Source of the DNA: Streptomyces sp. DHE7-1
Lineage (GTDB): Bacteria; Actinomycetota; Actinomycetes; Streptomycetales; Streptomycetaceae
Length of the DNA stretch: 64,000 bases
Direction: 5' to 3'
Assembly (NCBI GenBank): GCA_016432725.1
Contig: JACJDG010000003.1
Span: 3,410,001 to 3,474,000, forward strand
Shown here: one piece after another, positions 8,580-18,443 of the stretch
Layout: each line of letters opens with the position of its first letter
Numbering within the stretch: the stretch's first letter is position 1
The notes under the pieces: model-generated
Seen by the model: the letters and a program-made list of their open reading frames with translations, nothing else
Told to the model about the DNA's origin: nothing
Databases searched by the model: none
Made by a program: the position numbers and the translations under genes

Positions 8580-11500
8580 CGCCCGGCCAGGCCCGGATCT
8601 GTTCCAGGGCCTCGGTGACGGCCGCCCACCTGTGGTCCACGGGTCCGTTGACCACCAGCCACTCCTCCGCCCATCCGCGCACCTCCACCGCGTGCCGCAC
8701 GGCGGGGTCGGGATCGCGCAGCAGCCCCAGGAGCACCTCGCTCGCGACGGCCCGGGTGACGTTGCCGGGCAGCCAGTCGTACGCGCGGCTGACGACCGCG
8801 GCCCGCCAGGGGGCCGGCCCGGGGTGGCGCAGCAGTCCGGCCAGGCCGAGCGGCCGGTCCGGGCCGGCCAGGTACGACCCGGCGGCGCGGGCCAGTTGCT
8901 CGTCGGTGAGATCCGCCCCGGCCAGCAGATGCGCGAGCACCTTGGTGGCGTCGTCGTTGAACGGGGTGCGCCCCGCGAGCCAGCCCAGTGTGTGCTCGAC
9001 CAGTGCCGCCCGCTGCTCGGTGCCGGCCGGTACGGCGTGCAGCAGGCTGATGAAGAGGGCCGTCGCGGCGCCGCCCTCGGCCGTCCGCCTCATCAGCTCG
9101 GGCAGCAGCGCGGTGGCGCACTCCGGGCCGGGGCCGGGTTTGGCGATCAGCGTCGTGAGCAGGGCCTTGCCGCCGCTGGTGTTCGGATGCCGCTCGAGCC
9201 GGACCACGGCGAGGAGCTCGGCCTCGGTGCGCAGTGCGGGCGGCATGTCCCCGCGGGCCAGCAGGGGCTGCAGCACCCGGTCCGTGTTGGCGCTCGCCAC
9301 ATGGGCCCGCAGCCATCTCGTGGCCGCCCGCACCGTGGCGTCGGCCCGGCCCTGACCGAGGGACCGCAGGTGGAGCAGCGGCTCCACGACAAAGCCCGCC
9401 TCGTCGTACTCGGCGTGGTCCTCCAGCCAGCTCAGCGCGCGGTCCACCACCCCCTCGGCCTGGTCCCCGGTGAGCTCGCCGAGGTGCCACAGAAGGGGTC
9501 TGAGGACGTAGCTGGCGCGGGGCGCGGAGTCGGGCAGGGCCAGCCAGTCGAGAGCGCGCCGGGTGAGGTCGGCGTCCGCGGGCCCGGCGGTGAGGAGATC
9601 GTCGAGCAGGTAGCTGGCGTCGGGGGAACCGCTGTGCAGCTTCAGCCAGCGCACGGCTCGGTCTGACGCCTCTTCCCATGCCTCGTCCCGTGGGGAGAGC
9701 TTGCCCAGCAGCAGGTGCAGCAACTCGCAGTCCGCGCCCGTTCCGTACGTCCGCAGCCAGCCGAGGCACGCGTCGACCACGTCCCGGAAGAGCGGCTGGG
9801 GCAGATTTTCGCGCAGGAGGTCGAGCAGCAGGCGCCGCCGGCGTTCGGTCACCGGCTGCTCCTGGAGCAGCTTCCGGATCCGCCCCGCGGCGGTCCCGTC
9901 CCAGCGCAGCAGAGCGACGACGACGAAGTCGGGCGGTTCCTCCCGGTCGCGTTTGCGGTCGCGGGCGCGGGAAAGCCACTTGCGGGCGTATCTGACGGCC
10001 TGGTGGGCCTCGCTCTCGGTGAGGTCCAGGCGCAGCAGCGGGCGCAGCACGAAGGAGGCCTCGCCACGGGAGTGATGTCCGAGCAGCCAGGCCAGTGCGA
10101 GGCCCACCACGCGGTCCCGGTGCGCCCCGAGGTCCGGGCGCTTCAGCAGGGGCGGCAGGACGAAGGAGACGCCCGGGTTGCCGCTGAGCCGGACGACCCA
10201 GGTCATCGCGGTGTCGAGGATCTTGTTGCCGAGCGGACCGAGGTCGTCGCGCTCGAGCAGCGGGCCGAGCACCACGGAGCCGGCCCGGTGCACGGGATTG
10301 CGGCGGACCCATTTCCATCCCTCGGCCACGACGGTCCGGGCGGCCCCGGGGCTCAGTTCCGGGCGGCCCAGGCAGGCACCCAGCAACTGGATCGCGCGCC
10401 GCTCGCCCTCGTGCCGCCGTGCCCAGGCCAGTGCGCGGTCGACGACCGGTTCCAGCCGCTCGGGTGGCAAGCGCTCACCCTGCAGCAGGGCCTGCAGCAA
10501 GGTGCCCGTGCCCGGCGCGAGCGGATGGGACTCCAGACAGGCCAGCACGCTGCGGAGCAGTTGCTCCGGCAGCCGGCCGGGCATCCCGTGCGCCGCCTGG
10601 GCGAGTACGCCGGGCAGAGCCTCGGGGCGCTCCTCCTCGATCCGGTCCAGCCACGGGGCGACGAGCTGGTTCCAGCGCCGCAGCATTCCCGCCTGCCACG
10701 GTGCGCGGGCCATCAGCTCGAACGCCTTCTCGCCGAGGGCGCCGCTGTCCAGCAGGTCGCCGATGTCGCTCTCCCGCCGGATCAGCCAGCCGGTGCACGC
10801 GGCCTCGATGCCGGTCCGCCGGCTCGGCTCCTGGTCGGTGGTCCAGCGGGTGAGATGCCCTACGGCCCGGCTGAAGACCGGGCCGTCGTCCAGGAGCGCG
10901 TCGAGGAGTTCTTCGGCGGTGCGGCTCCGGACGGTGTCCTCGACGACCAGCGTGGCGTCGAGGAGCCCGTCCGCGACGATGTCGTGGACGAGGTCGAGCC
11001 TGTCCCCGTTGCCGACCAGCCAGCCCTGACGGCGCAGCCTGGCGACCACGTCCGCGCCGCGGTGGGCGAAGTCGTCGGCCCGGCGGTCCACCGCCGCGTC
11101 CACGGCCGACTCCACCGCCGGGCGGTTCTGCGGGCAGGCCAGCAGGGACACGGTGGACGCCAGCAGCCAGGTGTGCGGCCGGGACAGAGCCGTTCCCCGG
11201 TCCCCGCCGGCCGGAACGTCGACGAAGTCCCTCTCGAGCCGCCGCCGGAGCCAGTCGAACAGCTCACCGCGCCGCAGACCGGACAGGTCGGGCGCCTCCT
11301 TCCCGGCCCGTAACTGCTCCTCCAACGCCCGCGCGATCAGCAGAGCGAGGACCGGCCGGTCACTGCAGACGGCCACCAAGCGGTCCTCGTCCCACCGTTT
11401 CCACGCCGTGGGGGCGACCTTCTGGAAGATCGCGGCGGCCACCTCCCTGCGGTACTTCTCACCGTCCTCCAGAGGCACCCGGGTGAAGACCGCCTGCGCC

Positions 11501-12608
11501 TCACGGCCCTCGAGCGCACCGGGCCGGGACGAGGCCAGGCAGACCACCCGTCCCTCCGGATCACCGTCCTGCAGGTCCTGGGCCAGGTCAGACAGCCGGA
11601 GCCGGGAGTAGCCGTCCAGATAGTCCATGACGAGCAGTACGCGGTCCGCGTCCGCCAGCCGGGCGTGCTCAAGCACCGCCTGCACCAGACCGTCGGCGGT
11701 CACCGGGGCGCCGGGCACCGCGTGCAGGACCAGCCAGTGCTCGTCCTGTTCGGCCCGCTCCGCCACCTCGAAACAGGTGCGGGTCTTGCCGGCCCCGGCC
11801 ACGCCCTCCAGCAGCACCCCGCGTCGAGGCTCCGCGTAGCCTCCGCGTTCGTACCGCGCCTCGAGCACGTCGAACACGCTGGACGGCGCGGCGTCGCCGC
11901 CGGGGTTGACGAAGTCCACCTCCGTCAGCGACCGCCCCTGCTCGGCCAGGGCGTGGCGGAGCTGCCCGTGGGTGCGCAGGTACGGCGCGAACCAGGACAG
12001 CGCCCGGGGGCGAGTGCCGCGAGGTCTTCCGTCCGGCCCGTCCACACGGAGTCGCGCAGCCAGCCGTCGGGGCTGTTGTAGCGGGCCGTGACCACGCCCA
12101 CGACCGCGTCGTCCGAGCGGCGCCGCACCGGGGCACCGCTCATGCCGAGCAGCAGGTCCTTGGTGCTGAGCCGGCCCACCTTGGCGCCGTCGTCCCACCG
12201 CTCGGCCGGCCCGCCCCACTGTCCGCCCACCGTCAGATACCGGTACGCCCGCGCGCCCTCGTGCCCGGCTCCAGCGGCGTAGCCGGCGACGACCACGTCC
12301 GTGCCGGAGGCCACTTGACCGGTGGACGCCACCGCGGTCACCGAGGCGGGCAGCGGGCTGGAGGTGCGCAGGACGGCCAGGTCGTTGGGCGGGTCCACCC
12401 GCTCGACCACGGCCACGGCGGCCGGACCGCCCGTCAGCGGGGTGAAGCGCACCTCGTCTCCCGGGTTGCCGAGGTCCTGGTCGCCGAGGACGTGCCAGGC
12501 GGTGGCGAGGACACCGGGGCTGAGCTGGAAGCAGGTGCCGACCGGGGTGTCGCCGGAGCGGTGGAGGACGCTCGCCAGGTAACCGGGGACACCTGCCGGA
12601 GCCGACAT
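8551..12608 (-). CDS. Trypsin-like protease - STAND NTPase - helical repeat fusion, with one frameshift
   Basis: This is a large (about 1350 residues) fusion typical of NTP-dependent conflict systems. The N-terminal ~200 residues are a chymotrypsin-fold protease with a complete triad: His in TAWHVLG, Asp in PPNDLAVLR, Ser in LLGMSGAPV. A STAND-type P-loop NTPase follows, with Walker A GVAGAGKT and Walker B VLLVMDYLDG. The C-terminal ~900 residues carry roughly a dozen 38-40-residue units of the form SFVLRPLL-x(n)-ALxWLxxH, likely a superhelical sensor. The frame breaks near 12008 (LAALAP to ALSWFAPYLRTHG) and is repaired by one added base. GTG 12611 or ATG 12608 starts directly at the stop of the Trypco1 gene, so the two are probably translationally coupled. 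No signal peptide is seen; cytoplasmic action is inferred. Confidence 0.88.
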
Positions 12609-12979
12609 CACGGCGCCTCGTCGCCGGCCTCGTCGTCGTCCGGCTGTGCTCCCCTCCTGTCGTACGTGAGCTTCACCGTGAGCGTGGTCTCCCCGCTCGC
12701 CCCGGCCACGATGATGTCGCCCTTGGCCGAGAACTTGATCCCGAACTCCACCTCCATGGCGTCCGGCCGGACCGATTCGCCGGCCCGCCCCAGGGCGGTC
12801 GCCGTGGTCGCCGCGATCTCCACGATGGCCGACTGCGCCTGCCCGAAGGCCTCCCGGACGCGCTCCGACAGGTTGCCCAGGCTCCCGGCCGTCGGCTCGT
12901 CCCCGGGCAGCCGCACCGGGGTGGCCTCCACCAGGAACTCGACGTCACCCACCACCACTGGGATGTGGACCCCGCTCAT
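12608..12979 (-). CDS. Trypco1 (CU044_2847 family) trypsin-co-occurring protein
   Basis: The 123-residue product matches the trypsin-co-occurring domain 1 pattern. It has an N-terminal strand pair (GVHIPVVVGDVEFLVEA), a helix with LSERVREAFGQAQSAIVEIA, and the conserved strands MEVEFGIKFSAKGDIIVAG and TTLTVKLTYDR. The C-terminus is acidic. The domain was defined by its genomic association with trypsin-like proteases in predicted conflict systems, and here it is the first gene of an operon whose second gene is exactly that protease fused to a STAND NTPase. Its TGA overlaps the next start. The role is unproven; it may adapt or restrain the protease. Confidence 0.82.
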   Translation of the reverse strand: MSGVHIPVVVGDVEFLVEATPVRLPGDEPTAGSLGNLSERVREAFGQAQSAIVEIAATTATALGRAGESVRPDAMEVEFGIKFSAKGDIIVAGASGETTLTVKLTYDRRGAQPDDDEAGDEAP

Positions 12980-13090
12980 CTCCGCCCCCGTTCACCAGCT
13001 CCGTCGATCGCTTTTCCGGTGTACCACAGGAACATCGTCACCCAACAGCACGAACAGCCGCTGTTCGTACGCTTGTTGGGCTCTCGCGCG

Positions 13091-13111
13091 CTAGGGGGAG
13101 ACGCCCCCTAG
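13091..13111. repeat. Palindromic hairpin CTAGGGGG/CCCCCTAG overlapping the Lrp stop codon
   Basis: An 8-pair stem (13091-13098 and 13104-13111) with loop agacg covers the TAG stop of the minus-strand Lrp gene. It probably acts as its terminator. The same core, read on the minus strand as CTAGGGGGCGTCTCCCC, recurs at the end of purU near 25604-25620. Confidence 0.6.
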
Positions 13112-13575
13112 CCCCGCCCCGCCGGCAGCGGCCGGTCCCGGACCACGTGCTTCATCACGAGTGTCGAGGTGAGCCGCTGCACCCCGGGCAGGGTCGCCAG
13201 GCACTCGTCGTACAGCCGCTGGAAGGCGGCGAGGTCGGCGGTGGCCACCCGGAGCAGGTAGTCGGGCTCGCCGAACAGCCGCTGGGCGTCCAGGACATGG
13301 TCCAGCTCGCCGACCGCCCGCTCGAACTCGACGACGGTGTCGCGGTCCTCCTGCCGCATCGAGACGAAGACCAGCGCCTCGAAGTTCAGCCCGAGCGCGC
13401 CCGCGTCCACCACCGCCCGGTAGCCCTGGATGGCGCCGGAGCGCTCCAGCTCGCGCAGTCGCCGGTGGCAGGGCGAGACGCTCAGGCGCACCCGGGCGGC
13501 CAGCTCGGTCACGGTCAGCCGCCCGTCCTGCTGGAGCTCGGCAAGGATTTTCCGGTCAACGTCGTCCATGAGCAA
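13108..13575 (-). CDS. Lrp/AsnC family transcriptional regulator
   Basis: The 155 residues divide into an N-terminal helix-turn-helix (DRKILAELQQDGRLTVTELA through SPCHRRLRELE, about residues 6-50) and a RAM/AsnC ligand-binding domain (about 65-145, with FGEPDYLLRVATADLAAFQ). Such proteins sense amino acids. The gene is divergent from a LysE-type exporter across 76 bases, the classic arrangement in which the regulator activates amino-acid export. The frame is intact. The start at 13575 reads MLMDDVDRK; the internal ATG two codons later is also possible. Confidence 0.9.
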   Translation of the reverse strand: MLMDDVDRKILAELQQDGRLTVTELAARVRLSVSPCHRRLRELERSGAIQGYRAVVDAGALGLNFEALVFVSMRQEDRDTVVEFERAVGELDHVLDAQRLFGEPDYLLRVATADLAAFQRLYDECLATLPGVQRLTSTLVMKHVVRDRPLPAGRG

Positions 13576-13580
13576 TATTC

Positions 13581-13591
13581 TCCCTCAGGGA
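13581..13591. promoter_or_regulatory. Possible Lrp operator in the lrp-lysE intergenic region
   Basis: The short inverted repeat TCCCT-c-AGGGA lies in the 76-base gap between the divergent starts, next to the locally AT-rich stretch gcaatattc. Lrp-type regulators bind such degenerate dyads. The dyad is seen; its role is inferred. Confidence 0.3.
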
Positions 13592-13651
13592 AGGCAATGC
13601 CGGGCAAACATCAGGAACACTTTCGGTCCATTCACGCCTAATGTCGCCGGT

Positions 13652-14268
13652 ATGGAACCGGGCCTGCTCTTCTCCTTCCTCGCCGTCGACCTGCTGCTGG
13701 TGTGCGTGCCGGGCGCCGACTGGGCGTACGTGATCGCGACCGCCCTGCGCGGCGGCCGGGTACCGCGCGCGGTGGCGGGTCTGGTCTGCGGGTACGCCCT
13801 GCACACCGTCCTGGCGACGGCGGGCCTCGCGGTCCTGGTGGCGGGCTCGCCCCGGTTGCTGACGGCCCTGACGGTGGTGGGCGCGGGCTATCTGCTGTGG
13901 CTGGGCTGGGGGGTGCTGCGCCGTCCGGCCGTGCCGGACGCGGACGCCGGCCCGCCGGCCGAGGGGAGGCTCTTCCTGCGGGGTGCGACGATCAGCGGCC
14001 TCAACCCCAAGGGCCTGCTGCTCTACCTGTCCGTACTCCCCAGTTCCTCACCCTCACCGGCGACCGGCTGCCCGTGCCCGCGCAGACGGCGGCGCTGGGC
14101 CTGCTCCACATGGCGTGCTGCGCGGCCGTCTACCTCACCGTCGGCGCGCTCGCCCGCGTCCTGCTGGCCGCCCGCCCGGCCGCGGCCCGCGCGGTCACCC
14201 GTACCTCGGGTGCGGCGATGCTCGGCATCGGCGCGCTGCTGCTGGTGGAGCGGCTGGCGACGCTCTGA
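13652..14268 (+). CDS. LysE/RhtB family amino-acid exporter, with one frameshift
   Basis: This is a membrane protein of about 206 residues with the family opening MEPGLLFSFLAVDLLLVCVP followed by GADWAYVIATALRGG, the glycine-rich loop of RhtB exporters. Several hydrophobic helices follow, then the typical ISGLNPKGLLLYLSVLP. The frame breaks at about 14035-14042 in the CCCC before agttcctcacc; one added C gives LPQFLTLTG and the rest of the protein to LLLVERLATL. It is divergently paired with an Lrp regulator, so amino-acid export under Lrp control is likely. The substrate is unknown. Confidence 0.85.
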
Positions 14269-14358
14269 GGGCCGGCGGCCCACCGGTGGCGGCGGCGCCG
14301 GGCCGGAAGGGGTGCGTCCGGGGCGAATACGGCCGCCGTCGGCGGCCATACTCGCCCC

Positions 14359-15026
14359 ATGGCACAGAAGGATCTCCACGACATGCTGCGGTCCCTGCGG
14401 GTCTGGGCCCCCGGGGCCACCGAGTTGCGCCCCTTCGACCCGGACACGGCTCCCCGACGCCGCTGCCCCTGTTCACGAGCTGGTTCGCGGAGGCGGTGGA
14501 GGCCGGGCAGCCGGAGCCGCACACGATGTCGCTGGCCACGACGGACGCGGAGGGCCGGCCCGACGTGCGGATCGTCATGATGCACGGCGCCGACGCGGAC
14601 GGCTGGTCCTTCGGGAGCCACTCGACGAGCCGCAAGGGCCGCGCCCTGGACGCCCACCCCTACGCGGCCCTGGCCTTCTACTGGCCGGCGCTGGGCCGCC
14701 AGGTGCGGGTGCGCGGCACGGTGGCGTCGGCCCCGTCGCACGAGAGCCTGGCTGACCTGCACGCGCGCTCGACGGGCGCGCTGGCGGCGGCCCTGACCGG
14801 CCGGCAGAGCGAGGACCTGTCCTCGCTGGAGGAGCTGCGGCAGGTGTCGGAGGCGGCCTGGGCGAGGGCCCGCGAGAACCCGTCCGAGCCCTCCCCCACC
14901 TGGACCCTGTACCGGCTGCGGCCGGAGGCGGTGGAGTTCTTCCAGGGCGACCCCGACCGCCGCCACGTACGCCTCGAGTACCGGCGTACGGAGTTCGGCT
15001 GGAGCAAGAACCTCCTGTGGCCGTGA
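14359..15026 (+). CDS. Pyridoxamine 5'-phosphate oxidase-like FMN-binding protein, with one frameshift
   Basis: The product of about 222 residues belongs to the PNPOx split-barrel family. Residues PHTMSLATTDAEGRPDVRIVMM form the first FMN-binding strands, SFGSHSTSRKGRALDAHPYAAL the phosphate-binding segment, and the C-terminal WTLYRLRPEAVEFFQGDPDRRH resembles the PdxH dimerisation region. It differs from the true PdxH at 40425, lacking its MKQFD and YTNYDSRKG phrases, so it is probably a paralogue acting on another substrate. The frame breaks near 14452; adding a C to the CCCC run restores DTAPPTPLPLFTSWF. Confidence 0.8.
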
Positions 15027-15048
15027 CCCTCCTCGTTCCGGGACGCGT

Positions 15049-15911
15049 TCAGTCCCCGAACGCCCACACCGCGAAGTCCGCCACGCCCCGGTATCCGATC
15101 CTCTGGTAGAGACCGTTGCTGGTGGGGTTGGCGAGGTCGGTGAAGAGCAGTACGTGGGCCACCCCGGCCGCCACGGCGGCGCGGCCCACCTCCGCCGTCA
15201 CCGCGCCCGCGTAGCCGTGGCCGCGCAGGTGCGCCGGTGTGTACACCGGGGCAACCCGGACCTGGCCCGCCGTCTCCGGGGTCGCGCCCGCCATGGAGAC
15301 GGGCGTGCCGTCCGGGGTCTCCCAGAGGGTGAGGCCGCCGCGGGCGACGCGGGCGTCGGCCCAGGGACCCGCGCCCTGGCCGGCGCTCTGCCCGACCGCG
15401 TCCTTGAACTCGTCGTACCAGCGCATCAGCAGGTCCCGGTCCGCCGGACCGGCCACCCGGGCCCGGCCCGCGGGGGCGGCTGCGGGGCACTCGGTTCGGC
15501 CAGCTCGTAGAGCCGCTGACGCCGCTCGATCCGGGCCGGCGTGCCGGTTCGCCGCCGCCAGGCCGCGGAGAAGGCCGCCGCCGCGCCGCGTTCGCCGGAG
15601 ACGCCGGCGAGCGGGTGGCCCGCGTCGGCCAGGCGGGCCGCCAGCGCCTCGGCGCCGTCCGGGCCGATCGGCGTGAGGTGGAGCGGGAACGGGGGCGTGT
15701 GGAGGAACGCGGCGCGGACGCCGTGCTCCGTGTCCCGCAGCACGCCGAACAGCGGGGCCTCCTCGCCGTACAGGTGCAGGCCCCGGCCGCGCAGCGCGTC
15801 CAGCACCGTCAGCGGGACCGTGTGCAGGGCCGGGCGGGAGCGCAGGAAGGCTGCCGCGCGGGCCGTGAACTCGTCCGGGTCGTGGGTCAGTTGCCAGTCG
15901 TCAGGGCGCAT
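15049..15911 (-). CDS. GNAT family N-acetyltransferase, with one frameshift
   Basis: The repaired protein of about 288 residues starts MRPDDWQLTHDPDEFTARAA. The N-terminal half (about 1-140) is the degenerate GNAT-like domain seen in two-lobed actinobacterial acetyltransferases. The C-terminal half has the canonical acetyl-CoA loop, VYTPAHLRGHGYAGAVTAEV, and the family end DLANPTSNGLYQRIGYRGV. The frame breaks near 15485 in a C/G-rich linker and is repaired by one added base. The acceptor substrate is unknown. The stop lies 22 bases from the end of the converging PNPOx-like gene. Confidence 0.8.
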
Positions 15912-16064
15912 GCGCCCATGATCCGGCCCGGCCGTCCGGCCGGGCCGGACGGAGCGCACCCGGCCACCGGCCCCGCTCACTTTCCCCGCAGGCGTGATCA
16001 ATCCGCAACCAATTCCGGTCTTGACCGAGACCCATCAACCTGGTGTGTGATTACGCTCGCGCTC

Positions 16065-17257
16065 ATGGCCGACTCCCGTCCCTCTTCCGCGCGCCTCTCC
16101 GCGACCCCCGCCGACCGTCCCGTCTACGTCATAGGCGCCGGTCCCGGTGGACTGGCCGCCGCGTACGCGCTGCGGGCGCGCGGGGTGCGGGCCGTGGTGC
16201 TGGAGAAGTCGGAGCGGGTGGGCGCCTCCTGGCGGCAGCACTACGACCGCCTGCACCTGCACACCACCCGGCGCCTGTCGGCCCTGCCGGGCCTCGCGAT
16301 CCCCCGCAGGTTCGGGCGCTGGGTGTCCGGGACAACGTGGTCCGGTACCTGGAGAAGTACGCCGAGCACCACGAGCTGGAGATCGTCACCGGCGTGGAGG
16401 TGTTCCGCGTCGAGCGCGCCGGGGACGGCGGCGGCTGGGTACTGCACGCCTCCGGCGGGCGGGAGCTGGCCGGCAGCGCGGTGGTCGTCGCCACCGGCCA
16501 CAACCACACCCCGCGGGTGCCCGACTGGCCGGGCCTGGACGGCTACGGCGGGGAGTTCCTGCACGCCGGGCGCTACCGCGACGCGCGGCCGTACGCGGGC
16601 CGGGACGTGCTGGTCGTGGGCATCGGCAACACCGGTGCCGAGATAGCCGTCGACCTGGTGGAGGGCGGCGCCGCGCGGGTGCGCCTGGCCGTGCGCACGG
16701 CCCCGCACATCGTGCGCCGCTCGACCGCCGGATGGGCCGCCCAGTACACGGGCGTGCTGGTCCGGCGGCTGCCGGTGCCGCTCGTGGACCGGCTCGCGCG
16801 GGCCCTGGGCAGGTTCATCACGCCTGATCTCGCCGCCCACGGGCTGCCGCGTCCCGCGAGCGGGCTGTACAGCAGGGTGCGCGAGGGCGCGATCCCCGTG
16901 CAGGACGTCGGGATCGTCGAGGCGGTGCGCGGCGGAAAGGTGGAGATCGTCGCGGGCGTCGAGGGGTTCGAGGACGGGAAGGTGGTCCTCGCGGACGGCG
17001 GCCGCCTCACGCCGGACGCCGTGATCGCGGCCACCGGGTACGAGCGGGCGCTGGACGGGCTGGTCGGGCACCTGGGCGTGCTGGACGGCCGCGGCAGGCC
17101 CGTGGTGCACGGTGCCCGCACGCCGGACGGGGCTCCCGGCCTGTACTTCACCGGGTTCACCAATCCGATCAGCGGCATGTTCCGGGAGCTGGCGATCGAC
17201 GCGGAGCGGATCGCCAGGGCGGTGGCCAGGGCGCTCGCTGCGGGCGCCCGGCGGTGA
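16065..17257 (+). CDS. FAD/NAD(P)-dependent flavin monooxygenase-like oxidoreductase, with one frameshift
   Basis: About 398 residues. The FAD Rossmann motif VIGAGPGGLAAAYALRARG lies near residue 22, and the second dinucleotide motif VLVVGIGNTGAEIAVDL near 185. The segment GEFLHAGRYRDARPYAGRD is the spacer that resembles the flavin-monooxygenase fingerprint. The C-terminal part, LYFTGFTNPISGMFREL, is the FAD-contact end. The frame breaks near 16325; one added C gives RWVSRDNVVRYLEKYAEH. The start at ATG 16065 (MADSRPSS) is preceded by no strong ribosome site. Relatives oxidise soft nucleophiles or act in secondary metabolism; no substrate can be named. Confidence 0.85.
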
Positions 17258-17470
17258 CCTCCGCGCTCGGGCGCCCCTGGGTCGTGTCCGCGAAGTCGCG
17301 TCGTTCGCCCGCAGGGCGGGCGTCGCGGCGTCCGGTGCGTGCTCTCGGCGGGCCGGCTCCAGGGCCGCGTACTGGACGTACTCGGGTCTGGGGCCGGTGC
17401 GGCGAGAGTGCGTGCATGGCGTCGCGCGGCAGGCGGGAATTGTCAGACAAGCCCTGGCACCGGCCCGGGG

Positions 17471-18381
17471 TCACCCCGTCCGCTTCAGGATGCACAGCCG
17501 CCCCGCGTCCGGGTCGCCGAACAGGACGTACAGCTCGGGGTCCTTCCCGGTGCCGCCGAAGGACCAGTCGGTGTCCTCGCCGCAGTCACCGTCGAGCCGC
17601 AGCAGGATGCCGTCGCGGCCCAGGTCGTCCCGGTGGTGCGGCTTCCAGGTGCCGGCGCCCGCGCACTTGACGTACTCGTGGTCGATCCAGTCGTAGTCCG
17701 GGGCTCGGCCGGCAGCCGTACCGCCGTCGCCCGCCCGTCGGGGCTCAGCCGCAGTTCCGCCCCGCCGTCGCCGTGCCAGACCCCGGCGAGCCGGGCGGTG
17801 GTGAGCTCCGGGGGCTCGTACGGCTTGACGACACCCGTCTCGGTGGCGACGAACCCGCCGCCCAGAGCGGCGAGGAAGAGGACCGCCGAGGCGGCCGCCG
17901 CGCGCCACCACACGCCCCACTGCCGCCAGGCGCGCCTGCGGGCGCACCCGACCCAGAGGGTGGGCAGGACGCCCAGGGCCGTCAGGACCGGGACGGACGT
18001 GGTGAGGGACCACAGCGGTACCGTCACACCGCCCCAGAGGACGGCCGGGGCGAGCGGCGTCAAGAGGTGCCGGAGCCAGGCGGGGCCGCCCAGGTGGCGG
18101 CCGGCCAGCCGGGCGAGGACCACCGCGGGCAGGGTGAGGACGAAGGTCAGCGCCATGCCGAGCAGCGGCAGCAGCACCGGCGCGAAGATGAGGACGCAGA
18201 CCACGCCGAGAGCCCCGACGGAGCCCGCTCCGTAGTCGTCCTGCACCGTGCTGGCGACGATCCACCACAGCAGCCCCGCCGCCGGGAGCTGCGCCCCGCC
18301 CATCGCGGCCGCCGCGCCCAGGTCGGCAGCCGTCCAGTACCCGTTCCCGCCGGGTCTTCCCGGTGTCTCGTCCCGCCCCAT
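17471..18381 (-). CDS. Integral membrane protein with C-terminal extracytoplasmic domain, with one frameshift
   Basis: About 303 residues. The N-terminal part (MGRDETPGRPGG) is followed by about five hydrophobic helices, for example LPAAGLLWWIVASTV, VVCVLIFAPVLLPLLGMAL and AAASAVLFLAALGGGFVAT. The C-terminal ~100 residues are soluble and contain LAGVWHGDGGAELRLSPDGR and WSFGGTGKDPELYVLFGDPD, a lipocalin-like or META-like beta pattern common in Streptomyces proteins of unknown function. The frame breaks at about 17690-17705. No family name is recognised. Confidence 0.65.
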
Positions 18382-18443
18382 GGGCGGGAGCCTACGGAGT
18401 CCCCGGCCGGCCCTCACCGGCGCCCTCGCCCTCGGGTGTCTCC

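Noticed and set aside
9715..11313. 532-codon plus-strand frame opposite the STAND gene
   Set aside because: Gln/Gly/Arg-rich shadow; the minus strand carries P-loop, triad and repeats.
13430..13651. Extending the LysE gene upstream through the lrp coding region
   Set aside because: The extra 74 codons are antisense to lrp; ATG 13652 gives the family's normal start.
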